Source: Microcoleus sp. FACHB-68 (lineage in GTDB: Bacteria; Cyanobacteriota; Cyanobacteriia; Cyanobacteriales; Oscillatoriaceae). From it: DNA of 64,000 bases. The notes beneath the pieces were generated by a model. The model worked only from the letters and a program-made list of their open reading frames with translations. It was not told the origin of the DNA and did not search any database. Below, one piece after another: positions 36,401-44,653 of this stretch; within the stretch, counting starts at the first letter, position 1; each line of letters begins with the position of its first letter. The stretch lies in assembly GCF_014695715.1 (NCBI RefSeq), contig NZ_JACJOT010000015.1, forward strand, positions 1 through 64,000, written 5' to 3'. Made by a program: the position numbers and the translations under genes.

Positions 36401-39400
36401 GCTCAGTAAACGAGAGATGATCGAGCGTTAATCCCGGTATTTTGATTTGGTTGTCTTCATAGTTGAGCAAATTAAACCACACCTGAAATATCGGGTTGCG
36501 GCTGCGATCTCGCTCTGGTTGCAGCGCTTCCACCAATTTCTCAAACGGCAACTCTTGGTGAGCGTATGCTCCCAAAGCTACCTCGCGCACCCGTTGCAGC
36601 AGTTCCCGGAAACTGGGATTGCCAGATAAATCGTTACGCAGCACTAAGGTATTGACAAAGAAGCCAATTAACTGCTCAATTTCGGCGCGGTTGCGACCGG
36701 CAATCGGCGAACCGACAATAATATCTTCCTGTCCAGAATGGCGGCACAGCAAGGTATTGAAGGCTGCCAGCAAGGTCATAAATAAGGTTGCACCTTCCCG
36801 ACGTGACAGCGCCTTGATTTCCTCGCTCAGTTCCTGAGAAAGTACCAAAGATTCCTTGGCACCGTTAAAAGTCTGCACCGGCGGGCGTAGGCGATCGGTG
36901 GGCAATTCCAACACCGGCAGCTTACCGCCTAGTTGCTGTTTCCAGTAAGAAAGCTGGGACTCTAGAACCTCACCTTTGAGCCATTGCCGTTGCCAGTGGG
37001 CGAAGTCTGCATATTGTACTGACAATTCTGGCAGAGGCGAAGGGTTGCCGGCGCTGAAGGCTTCGTAAATGGTCGCCAGTTCCCGCATGAACAAGCCAAA
37101 TGACCAACCATCGGAGATGATGTGGTGGATCGTCAGCAGGAATAAATGCTCATCTTCAGCGAGGCGCACGAGTTGAGCGCGAATTAACGGCTCGTTGGTA
37201 AAGAAGTTAAAGGATTTGTCGGCTTCTGCCAATGCCAGCCGCTGCGCTTCCTCAGAGCGCTGAGGTTCAGCAATCGCAGATAAGTCTACCACCGGCAGCG
37301 CGACGATTAAGGTTGGGGTAATAACCTGAAACGGCTGCCCGTCTAGCTTCTTGCCAAAGGTGGTTCGCAGCGATTCGTGCCGGCGCACAATTTCGTTGAT
37401 GCTGTGCTTCAGGATGCCGGTGTTCAGCGCTCCTTTAAGTTGCACGGCGGCGGGGATATTATAGGCAGAGTTGCCCGCCTCTAATTGTTCGAGGAACCAC
37501 AACCGCTGCTGGGAAAAGGACAGAGGCAGGTGAGTGTCCCGTGAAACTGGCACAATGGGGGCCGTTTTCTGAATTTGCCCGCCTCGCAGCCATACGTTAA
37601 TTTGTTCGCCCAATTCCGCGACTGTGGGGCACTCAAACAGTGAGCGCATCGGCAGATCCACCTCGAAGGTTTCGCGCACGCGGGAGAGGACTTGGGTTGC
37701 GTGCAGGGAATGTCCCCCCAAGTCAAAAAAGTTGTCGTGAATGCCAACTTGTTCAACTCCGATGGTTTCTGCCCAGATGCCGGCGAGTTCCTCTTCAATG
37801 ACGGTGCGAGGTGCCACATACTCGGTTTCACGCGGGAGACGCGTCCATTCGGGTGCCGGTAGGGCTTTGCGATCCTGCTTGCCGTTGGGTGTCACCGGCA
37901 GTGCTGCCAGCGTCACAAATACCGAGGGCACCATATATTCAGGCAGTTTTGCCCCCAGGAAGCGACGCAGTTCGCGGCTGGCAGGGGCTGGTTCTTGCTG
38001 CAGGACTAAATAGCCTACGAGGCGGGTTTCACCGCTCTCATCGTCTTTTGCCGCCACAACTGCATCTTTAATCGCTGGATGCTGCCGCAGGACGGATTCA
38101 ACTTCACCTGTTTCGATGCGGAACCCGCGCAGAGATACTTGAAAGTCTGTGCGCCCCAGTAATTCAATATTGCCATCGGGTAAATAACGTCCGACATCGC
38201 CGGTTTTGTACCACCGTTGATCGTCGATCCAGACATATTTTTCCTGGGTCAAATCTTCCCGATTTGCATAGCCCCGTGTGACGCCGGCACCTCCAACGTA
38301 AATTTCCCCAGGAACGCCGGCAGGCACTAAATTTTGCTGCTCGTCATAGATGCGTATCCGCACATTATTAAACGGGCGGCCTACAATGTTCTTTTCGGCT
38401 TTGATGTCTGTGGGCAGTTTGTAATTTAAACACAGGGTTGTTGCTTCACTGCACCCATACATCACATAGATTTGAGCATCTTGGAAGAAGGGTTTTACAT
38501 CTTCGAGTAGATCTGGGGCAACGGTGTCGCCTCCCATGAAGACTCGGCGGATGTTTTTAAAATCCTTTGCCTCCAAACCTTGTGCTCTGATAAAATCGAT
38601 AGCCTTTCGCATCAAGCTAGGCGTGAGGTGAACATTGGTTAACTGGCCGAATCCGCTGACCAGTTTATTCATGTCCAGCACATTTTCTCGTGAGAGAACA
38701 ACGACACTTCCGCCGGCCATCAAAGGCGCTAATAATTCAAACAGAGAAATGCTGAAGGAAAAGCGAGCAATACAGGGCATGACATCGGTTGTGTCAAATT
38801 GGAATCTGTCCTGTGTTGCCAAAATATAGTTGATTAAATTGCTGTGTTCTGCAACAACAGCTTTTGGCTTGCCGGTGGTTCCAGATGTGTAGATGACATA
38901 AGCTGCATGGGCTTGGGTTGTGGGGGAAATTAGATTTTCATCGCTTTGCCGGCTGACTTCTTCCCCGACTGCATCCAAACACACAATTTGTCCGTTATGT
39001 TCGGGTAATTGCTCAACCAAATGGGTTTGAGTTAATAACACCGGCACAGCGGAATCTTCTAACATAAATGCCAGCCGATCTTTGGGATAGGTCGGATCTA
39101 AAGGCACATACACGCCGCCGGCTTTGAAAATGGCGAGTAGGGCTTCCACGACTTCCAAAGAACGATCCGCGCAAATTCCCACGCGAACTTCTGGTTTGAC
39201 ACCCAAACTTTGCAGGTGGTAGGCGAGTTTATTGGCTCTGGTATTGAGCTGCCGGTAGGTTAATTTGATGTCTCCAAAAATAACGGCAACTGCATCGGGT
39301 GTGCGTTCTACCTGAGCTTCAAATAATTGATGAATGCAAACATCTTTGGGATATTCTGCGGCTGTGTCGTTCCACTCCACCAGCATTTGCAGAAGCTCTT

Positions 39401-40796
39401 GCTCTGTTAGCATTGGCAAGTCCTTCAGTTGTTCTTCAGAATTGGTTGCCAAGCTTTCGAGCAAGGTTTTCAGGTGTCCCAGCATCCGGCTAATGGTGCC
39501 GGCATCAATGCGCTGGGTGTCGTATTCGAGTTTGAGGAGAAATTCTGGTTGGGCGTAGCCGGTTAATGTCAGTGGGTAGTTTCTGTTGCGGTGGTGTTGA
39601 AGCTCTCGATTTTCCCAGCTACTTCCGTGTAATTCTAGAGCGGAATCTAACAGGAAGGAATCTAACAGGTAATTCTCAAAAACCAGAATACTTTCAAATA
39701 AGGGAGTTGCCGGCGGGAATTCACTCCACTGCTGGATCTGGGGTAAGGGGGTGTGTTCGTAGGCTTGCAATGCTTTGTAAGTCTGCCGGAGTTCTGTAAG
39801 CCAGTCTACCGGAGACTGCGTCGGCGAAACATGAACGCGCACCGGCACGATGTTGCTGAAAAGTCCCACAACAGAGTCTAACCCAGGAACCGAGGGGCGA
39901 CCTGTGACGGCGGCTCCAAAAACGACGTCTGCTTGGCCACTATAGCGGCTGATCAGCAGCGCCCACGCGCCTTGTAGCAAGGTTTCCAAGGTGAGCTGGT
40001 TTTGTTGTGCCCAAGACTGCAAGCGCAGGGTATCAACCGGCGATAGGCGAATTTCTTGCGTGACAAAGCCGGTTTCTGGTTGTGCCTTGTCTGCTGCTGG
40101 GGCAATGGCCGGCAGGACAGTGGTGGGTGCTGTCAAGCCTTGCAATTGCTGCCGCCAAAATACCTCTGTTTGGGAGAAATCCTGCTGTTGCAGCCACTCA
40201 ATGTAATCTCCGTAAGCACGGGGTTGTTTGAGTGGTAAGTCGTGGTCGGCGCTAAATGCTTCGTAAAAGGCAAAAACTTCTTTGAGGGCGATTTCCACAG
40301 ACCAACTATCGAGCAGTACCGAGTGGAAACTCCAGATCGCGCGGTATTGTGCTTCAGCAATTTGCAAAATTGCCACGCGCATCAGGGGGGCAGTTGTCAA
40401 TTTAAAGCCTAGTTGCCGGTCTGCTTCTAGAAATGCTGCCAGCCGGCTTTCGATTTCGTTCTCCTGCAGATCGCACCAATTTTGCTGTTGTAGAGGAAGG
40501 GTGACTTGTTGATGCACTTCCTGACGCGCTTCGTTAGTGTCTAAGTGATGGAAGCTTGTTCTCAAAATTGGGTGCCGATCTATCACTCGCGCCCACGCTT
40601 TCTGGAATGCCGGCACGTTTAAGCTTTCACGCAAAACGACGCTGACCTGCTCAATATCTCCTCCAGGTTGCGCTGCAGTCAGACTTTCAAAAATTCGGCT
40701 CTGTTGCTGGGGTGAAAGCTGGTAAGAATTTATAACCAAGAAATTTTCTAAAGAAGTGCTGCCACTTTCGTAATTACTAAAATCAATACTTTGCAT
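33462..40796 (-). CDS. Two-module nonribosomal peptide synthetase (C-A-PCP-C-A-PCP-TE)
   Basis: 2444 residues. Domains: C1 (about 10-440), A1 (about 480-985), PCP1 (S1030 in GGHSLHA), C2 (about 1070-1500, HHIISDGWS at 1224-1232), A2 (about 1540-2050, TSGSTGKPKG), PCP2 (S2119 in GGHSLLA) and a type I thioesterase (S2254 in GESFGG, H2417 in GNHIGIL). C1 has H158-S159-VLL-D163-S164 in place of HHxxxDG, losing the catalytic second His. A1 reads FSFSISLFE where Phe-Asp-x-Ser is usual, so the residue aligning with Asp235 is S682. A2 keeps HDPLLRD. These points suggest an unusual starter acid joined to one amino acid. No MbtH, 4'-PPTase or tailoring gene is adjacent. Product unknown. Confidence 0.93.
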   Translation of the reverse strand: MQSIDFSNYESGSTSLENFLVINSYQLSPQQQSRIFESLTAAQPGGDIEQVSVVLRESLNVPAFQKAWARVIDRHPILRTSFHHLDTNEARQEVHQQVTLPLQQQNWCDLQENEIESRLAAFLEADRQLGFKLTTAPLMRVAILQIAEAQYRAIWSFHSVLLDSWSVEIALKEVFAFYEAFSADHDLPLKQPRAYGDYIEWLQQQDFSQTEVFWRQQLQGLTAPTTVLPAIAPAADKAQPETGFVTQEIRLSPVDTLRLQSWAQQNQLTLETLLQGAWALLISRYSGQADVVFGAAVTGRPSVPGLDSVVGLFSNIVPVRVHVSPTQSPVDWLTELRQTYKALQAYEHTPLPQIQQWSEFPPATPLFESILVFENYLLDSFLLDSALELHGSSWENRELQHHRNRNYPLTLTGYAQPEFLLKLEYDTQRIDAGTISRMLGHLKTLLESLATNSEEQLKDLPMLTEQELLQMLVEWNDTAAEYPKDVCIHQLFEAQVERTPDAVAVIFGDIKLTYRQLNTRANKLAYHLQSLGVKPEVRVGICADRSLEVVEALLAIFKAGGVYVPLDPTYPKDRLAFMLEDSAVPVLLTQTHLVEQLPEHNGQIVCLDAVGEEVSRQSDENLISPTTQAHAAYVIYTSGTTGKPKAVVAEHSNLINYILATQDRFQFDTTDVMPCIARFSFSISLFELLAPLMAGGSVVVLSRENVLDMNKLVSGFGQLTNVHLTPSLMRKAIDFIRAQGLEAKDFKNIRRVFMGGDTVAPDLLEDVKPFFQDAQIYVMYGCSEATTLCLNYKLPTDIKAEKNIVGRPFNNVRIRIYDEQQNLVPAGVPGEIYVGGAGVTRGYANREDLTQEKYVWIDDQRWYKTGDVGRYLPDGNIELLGRTDFQVSLRGFRIETGEVESVLRQHPAIKDAVVAAKDDESGETRLVGYLVLQQEPAPASRELRRFLGAKLPEYMVPSVFVTLAALPVTPNGKQDRKALPAPEWTRLPRETEYVAPRTVIEEELAGIWAETIGVEQVGIHDNFFDLGGHSLHATQVLSRVRETFEVDLPMRSLFECPTVAELGEQINVWLRGGQIQKTAPIVPVSRDTHLPLSFSQQRLWFLEQLEAGNSAYNIPAAVQLKGALNTGILKHSINEIVRRHESLRTTFGKKLDGQPFQVITPTLIVALPVVDLSAIAEPQRSEEAQRLALAEADKSFNFFTNEPLIRAQLVRLAEDEHLFLLTIHHIISDGWSFGLFMRELATIYEAFSAGNPSPLPELSVQYADFAHWQRQWLKGEVLESQLSYWKQQLGGKLPVLELPTDRLRPPVQTFNGAKESLVLSQELSEEIKALSRREGATLFMTLLAAFNTLLCRHSGQEDIIVGSPIAGRNRAEIEQLIGFFVNTLVLRNDLSGNPSFRELLQRVREVALGAYAHQELPFEKLVEALQPERDRSRNPIFQVWFNLLNYEDNQIKIPGLTLDHLSFTEQASKFDITLYAQEQNEGMKLELVYNTDLFDRQRMVEMLAQLQHLLEQIVKNPAEPIAHFSLISSQTQALLPNPNQALEDCWEGAVHTHFSQQAKRVGNSTAIIDRQGSLTYSELDKISNQLAHYLHKNGIGSQDVVAIYAHRSASIVVALLGILKAGAAFTILDANYPAERLIDCLKLTQPKGWLQMSAAGNLPEALETFVGTLSTQCRLTLPTAAGQIGELLKDYSTENPDTEINADDLAYIAFTSGSTGKPKGILGTHKPLSHFLQWHAQTFNFNESDRFSVLSGLAHDPLLRDIFTPLWLGATLCIPTPEEIGTPGKLCEWMKQQQITISHLTPAMGVLLTETSQTQQLTNLRYAFFGGDVLTTRDVEKLQILAPNINCVNFYGATETPQAMGYYTAPTQKLENTSSSQGRIPLGRGIKDVQLLVLNSAHRLAGIGEIGEIYIRTSYLAKGYLGDESMTAERFLTNPFTQSSEDRLYKTGDLGRYLPDGNISVVGRADNQVKIRGFRIEPGEIEAVLSQHPNVRQSVVIAREDVPGEKRLVAYIVPTPADSALSTQHSTLKSELRGFVKEKLPDYMVPSAFVMLESIPLTPNGKIDRRALPAPDTSRSESEGSFVAPRDDLELQLTKIWETVIGVTPIGVKDNFFELGGHSLLAVRLFTEIEKICGKNLPLATLFQAPTIEQLASLIRQERWAAPTESLVLLSPGGNKPPLFCIYGILLYHDLAKHLGGERPVYGIYLQAEVDLLKEDGGNNQDSPLNSVPGVASLYLQEIRKRQPVGPYYLAGESFGGLVAFEMAQQLRAEGETVELVALFDTFAPDGMKGLPLGRRMAIHLETFRQKGHSYILEKIQAKISSSKEKVLSLIGKMSSKFDQGSERSLSKSLQKITSNDARRTVRHQAVRNYVPQPYPGKVTLFRAMDRTEFESYYTDPKTWTPFTVGGLDVHDVPGNHIGILKQPNVQVLAAKLKACLDQASSEN
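34712..34746. repeat. GAGTGCTGAGTGCTGAGT repeat inside the NRPS coding sequence
   Basis: The same short repeat as at 20197-20225 lies in frame in the A2/PCP2 linker region and is translated as DSALSTQHSTLK. The flanking NRPS sequence (VAYIVPTPA before, ELRGFVKEKLPDYMVP after) is otherwise continuous. Confidence 0.7.
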
Positions 40797-41343
40797 AATT
40801 TACACCCCTAAAACCAACGTTCAATTTTGTTCATTTTCTGGCCTACCTTGCTGTTGTTGTTATTTCAGTTACACATTGACAACTGCAACCCCACTTAATA
40901 AAATTTTAAACCCTTAATTCTGCGTCTGCATTAAGTTTTATTCTATCTTTAAAAACTTGAAACTGCTGAAGTAAAGGTTTCATTAAATTTTAACTTTGTG
41001 TGAAGTTGTGATCAAGGATACTGAATAACAGCAGAATCAGTTTTTCGCCACAAACTGTTGAGTTCGGTTTCTTTTGAAAAAGTTAGTTGCCAGACGATAT
41101 TGAGACTTGTGTATTTTCAATAGTTTAGGTAATAAAATCCTATGAGTGTTGCCAAAATGGCAAGTTTTTGTTGAGAGGCCCGAAAGCGATAACAATGTTA
41201 CGCCGGCTATAAATCCTAGAGCAGGAGTGCCGGCACCCTCGCTGTTGGGATCATTGGCAGGTGCAGCTACACCCCTCAAAAAAAATTCTAACGCCTCTAT
41301 GTTTAACACATCGAACACTTCACAAGGAAGGATGCCGGTACAA
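40797..41343. other. Divergent intergenic region between NRPS and nagB
   Basis: It must hold the promoters of both genes, but no clear -35/-10 pair, NtcA site or Zur/Fur box is visible. The nagB frame is open back to 41146, but NagB proteins do not have such an extension and the stretch is probably leader. Confidence 0.45.
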
Positions 41344-42096
41344 ATGTTTGCAGTCGATGCCCTATCGGTACGAGTTTACAACTCTAGCACCCAAATCGCT
41401 CATGATGCTGCCCAAATTGCCCAAACCTATTTGCAAAACTGTCTCACGCAACAGGCAAGCGCTGCAGTAATTTTAGCCACCGGCAACTCTCAAATCCAAT
41501 TTCTGGAAACGCTGATTTCTTTGGGAGGCGTAGATTGGTCTCGCATTACCTTTTTTCATCTGGATGAGTATTTGGGAATTGAACGCGATCACTCTGCTAG
41601 TTTCCGCCGCTATTTGCGTCAGCGAGTGGAAAATCAAGTGAAGTCCTGTACGTTTCATTATATAGAAGGTGACGCGATGCAACCGCTGAATGAATGCGAA
41701 CGCTACACCCAACTTTTGCAAGCACAACCGATTGATCTCTGCTGTTTGGGTATTGGGGAAAATGGACATTTAGCATTTAATGATCCGTCTGTCGCTAATT
41801 TCAATGATCCGCATCACATTAAACTGGTGAAGTTGGACACTGCAACGCGTCAGCAGCAGGTTGATGAAGGTCATTTTCCCCATCTTGAAGCTGTACCGCA
41901 ATACGCGTTTACCCTGACGCTGCCGATGATTTGCTCTGCAAAAAAAATATTGTGCCTTGCGCCAGAAAAACGCAAAGCGCTGCCGGTGAAAAAGATGTTG
42001 CAAGAAACAATTAGTACGGTTTGCCCTGCTTCTATTCTCCGCCGGCAACCCAATGCCCTGTTATTTTTAGATCCGGATTCTGCCAGCTTGCTGTGA
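41344..42096 (+). CDS. nagB: Glucosamine-6-phosphate deaminase
   Basis: NagB converts glucosamine-6-phosphate to fructose-6-phosphate and ammonia. From ATG 41344 (AAGGAAGG 12 bases upstream) the protein has 250 residues, the usual length. Conserved blocks are VILATGNSQ, TFFHLDEYLGIERDHSASFR, LGIGENGHLAFNDPS (catalytic Asp/His/Glu region) and LTLPMICSAKKI. It stands alone; no nagA or PTS gene is adjacent. It diverges from the NRPS, but a functional link is not evident. Confidence 0.9.
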   Translation: MFAVDALSVRVYNSSTQIAHDAAQIAQTYLQNCLTQQASAAVILATGNSQIQFLETLISLGGVDWSRITFFHLDEYLGIERDHSASFRRYLRQRVENQVKSCTFHYIEGDAMQPLNECERYTQLLQAQPIDLCCLGIGENGHLAFNDPSVANFNDPHHIKLVKLDTATRQQQVDEGHFPHLEAVPQYAFTLTLPMICSAKKILCLAPEKRKALPVKKMLQETISTVCPASILRRQPNALLFLDPDSASLL

Positions 42097-42283
42097 GTGA
42101 TGATTGGGTTTGCCTTCACCGATGATTGTAAATTTTAACTGAGTGAGGGTAAACTTCTTGTCAACGTTCATTTTTTTGTTTTTTCAACCGCAGATAAACG
42201 CAGATTTTGTAAATCATCTGAGGTGGAGGAATAAAAGCCACAGTCAGGGATAGGGGAGTTAGGTGCCGGCAGCGAAAAAAAAG

Positions 42284-44302
42284 TTAATTGATTTCGAGGG
42301 TTAAGTTGTAGGAAATCGGGTCTGTGCTATCAGAAACAACGACAATTTCATAGTAACCGGCTTCAGACAGTTTATTAGACCAAGTCACTTGTTTTGAATC
42401 TTCTAATAAAGGCGGGTTCTTGCTGGTGGGAGTGTAGAGGGACAGCCGGGTTGATTGAGCCGGCGCATCTAAGTTTAATTTCATCAGTTGATCTTTATTC
42501 AATTTAGCAATATAAGCCTTACCGGCACCGGGTTCGAGATTGCCACTAATTTGCGTGCTAGTGCTACCTCGATCAAATTTAATTTCTTCTAAAGTACTTC
42601 CTGCTGCCACAGCTTGCACAAAATCCGTAGCGACTGCCTGCCAAACTTGACCAATGGGTCTATCGAGCAAATTCTGACCCTTGGGTTGATCAGGAAATAG
42701 ATAGAAAAACCTGGCATCTGTCAAGTCATTGAGCGCCCGACTACTCAAGTTCCGCAGATTAATTTGTGCTTTCCAGCGATCAATATCGGCTGAAGTATAA
42801 CTGCCCAACCGGCGACGAGATTGCTCGCTGAGACTGGCAAGTTGATTAAGTTGTTGATCGGCCAAACTATCCCAGCGAGATCGCCACACTTCATCAACAG
42901 ATTCATCGCTGAGAACGCGTCCCTGTTGCTCTGGATATTTGGTATAAAAAGCCTCATTCACCAAATCAATGTAGAAATTGTAATCAATCCCCAAGGCTTT
43001 ACGGCGATCACGAAGGGCATCTTTGCGCTGTCTTTCTTCGGGGGAATAATTATCCGATCTGTCTGGAGGTGGAATGGAGTGATCCCCCTGTCTTTGTTGG
43101 TCTACCCAATAATTACCGGCCCACCAGCCAACTCCACCCATGCCGGCAATCACGATGCCCATTAGCAGCAGGTTTAGCCAAAACGGTGCAGCCGCTTTCC
43201 GCTGAGGAGTCACGGCAGCCGGAACCGGCTGTGGGGGTTGTGCCGGCTGTGGAGGTTGTGCCGGCCTTATTGGCGCAACGGCTTGGGTTGCTTGGGTGAT
43301 ATCCGGTTGTGGCGGAGGCGGAAGGGGTGCTGGTGGTGGCGGGGGAAGGGGTGCCGGTGGAGTGCCGGTGAGGGCTTGCAGCACCTCCTTTGCCGATTGA
43401 TAGCGTTCACCAGGCCGGTGAGCCAGCATTTTATCAAACACTGCCCCTAAACTGGGGCTGAGGCTAACGTAATTGCGCCACCTCCAACTCAGCGTTTGGG
43501 GATCTCTCAGTTCTTGGGGTTCCTTGCCGGTGAGTAGTACCAACACCGTCACAGCCAAGGCATACAAGTCACTGTGGGGGTAAACAGCGCCCATCTGCAT
43601 TTGCTCATCTGGGGCGTATCCTACCTTACCCAGCCGCGTTGCCGGTGCGTTAATGCCTCCCACGAACTCAGACGCCACCGTTGCCGCGACTTGCTTAACG
43701 CCGCCAAAGTCTATCAACACCGGCAGCAGATCGGAATTCCGCAGCATCAGGTTATCGGGAGAAATATCTCGATGCACGACGCCTTGGGTGTGGATGTAGT
43801 CTAAAACCGGCAGAAGTTGCAGCAGCATTTGCGTGATTTCTGCCTCGCTAAACAGCCGGTTGTGCACCCGCCGGTTGATTAACAAGGAACGGTAAGTTTG
43901 ACCTTCCACATAATCTTGCACCAAAAACAAATGTCCCTCGCCGTCCAAATTCGCCCGAAACATCTCCCGGAAGCGCGGAATTTGCGGGTGTTGCAGCTTG
44001 TAGAGAACGCCGGCTTCGCGTTCAAACAATTCTTGACCTTTTTGCAGCGCGTAGGTGCCTTGGACTTGGGGGGCAAATTCTTTGAGAACACACGGTTCGT
44101 TGAAGCGGTTAACATCTTCAGATAGGTAGGTGCGTCCGAAGCCACCTTGCCCGATCTGGCGCGAAATGCGGTAACGTTCGCCCAAAATCATCCCTTGAAC
44201 AACACCAGAGGTTGCCGGTGCCTGTAGCTTTTCCCCACAGTGAAGACAAAAATGGCTGCCAGAGGGGTTTTCGTGTCCTTGATTGCAATAGACGGGCTTC
44301 AT
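42284..44302 (-). CDS. Zinc-ribbon Ser/Thr protein kinase (PKN2-type)
   Basis: 672 residues from ATG 44302 (MKPVYCNQGHENPSGSHFCL). The N-terminal zinc ribbon (C6, C19, C22 with H10) is followed by a kinase domain at about 40-305: GQGGFG at 51-56, K74, HRDISPDN with D179/N184, DFGG at 198. A Pro-rich linker, one membrane helix (LLLMGIVIAGMGGVGWWAG) and an extracytoplasmic part follow. The part ends in a domain resembling PPC (GNLEPGAGKAYIAKLN, YYEIVVVSDSTDPISYNLTL). All catalytic residues are present. Targets unknown. It is a paralog of the next gene. Confidence 0.9.
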   Translation of the reverse strand: MKPVYCNQGHENPSGSHFCLHCGEKLQAPATSGVVQGMILGERYRISRQIGQGGFGRTYLSEDVNRFNEPCVLKEFAPQVQGTYALQKGQELFEREAGVLYKLQHPQIPRFREMFRANLDGEGHLFLVQDYVEGQTYRSLLINRRVHNRLFSEAEITQMLLQLLPVLDYIHTQGVVHRDISPDNLMLRNSDLLPVLIDFGGVKQVAATVASEFVGGINAPATRLGKVGYAPDEQMQMGAVYPHSDLYALAVTVLVLLTGKEPQELRDPQTLSWRWRNYVSLSPSLGAVFDKMLAHRPGERYQSAKEVLQALTGTPPAPLPPPPPAPLPPPPQPDITQATQAVAPIRPAQPPQPAQPPQPVPAAVTPQRKAAAPFWLNLLLMGIVIAGMGGVGWWAGNYWVDQQRQGDHSIPPPDRSDNYSPEERQRKDALRDRRKALGIDYNFYIDLVNEAFYTKYPEQQGRVLSDESVDEVWRSRWDSLADQQLNQLASLSEQSRRRLGSYTSADIDRWKAQINLRNLSSRALNDLTDARFFYLFPDQPKGQNLLDRPIGQVWQAVATDFVQAVAAGSTLEEIKFDRGSTSTQISGNLEPGAGKAYIAKLNKDQLMKLNLDAPAQSTRLSLYTPTSKNPPLLEDSKQVTWSNKLSEAGYYEIVVVSDSTDPISYNLTLEIN

Positions 44303-44653
44303 TGGCCTAGGGCGATTGTAAAAGGGTTCAGTATGGGTATAACAAATCCACCGAGATTGTACCAACCGGCTGCTTTATCCCTATTTTTGCGCCGGCATTG
44401 AAAGATCCAGCGCTGAACTCAAAAAACTGCCCGTTTCTTAATATTTCTTTACAGATGCGAGAGGCAAAATCCTTACCGGCTCTCACACAGCGTCTTTCCA
44501 AACGGGTGGTGTGTTTTTTAAGGCTACTGTTGCCGATTTTCAATCACAGTGGCAAGTAAAGAAATCGACTTTCAACTAAAGCCTATCTAAATTTTATAGA
44601 ATTACCTCAAAAACTTCCCTTCCTCTCCCACTCAAAAGCTCAGGACTCAGGAC

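Noticed and set aside
41037-41318. 93-codon minus-strand frame between NRPS and nagB
   Set aside because: No RBS or recognisable domain; it lies in the presumed nagB leader.
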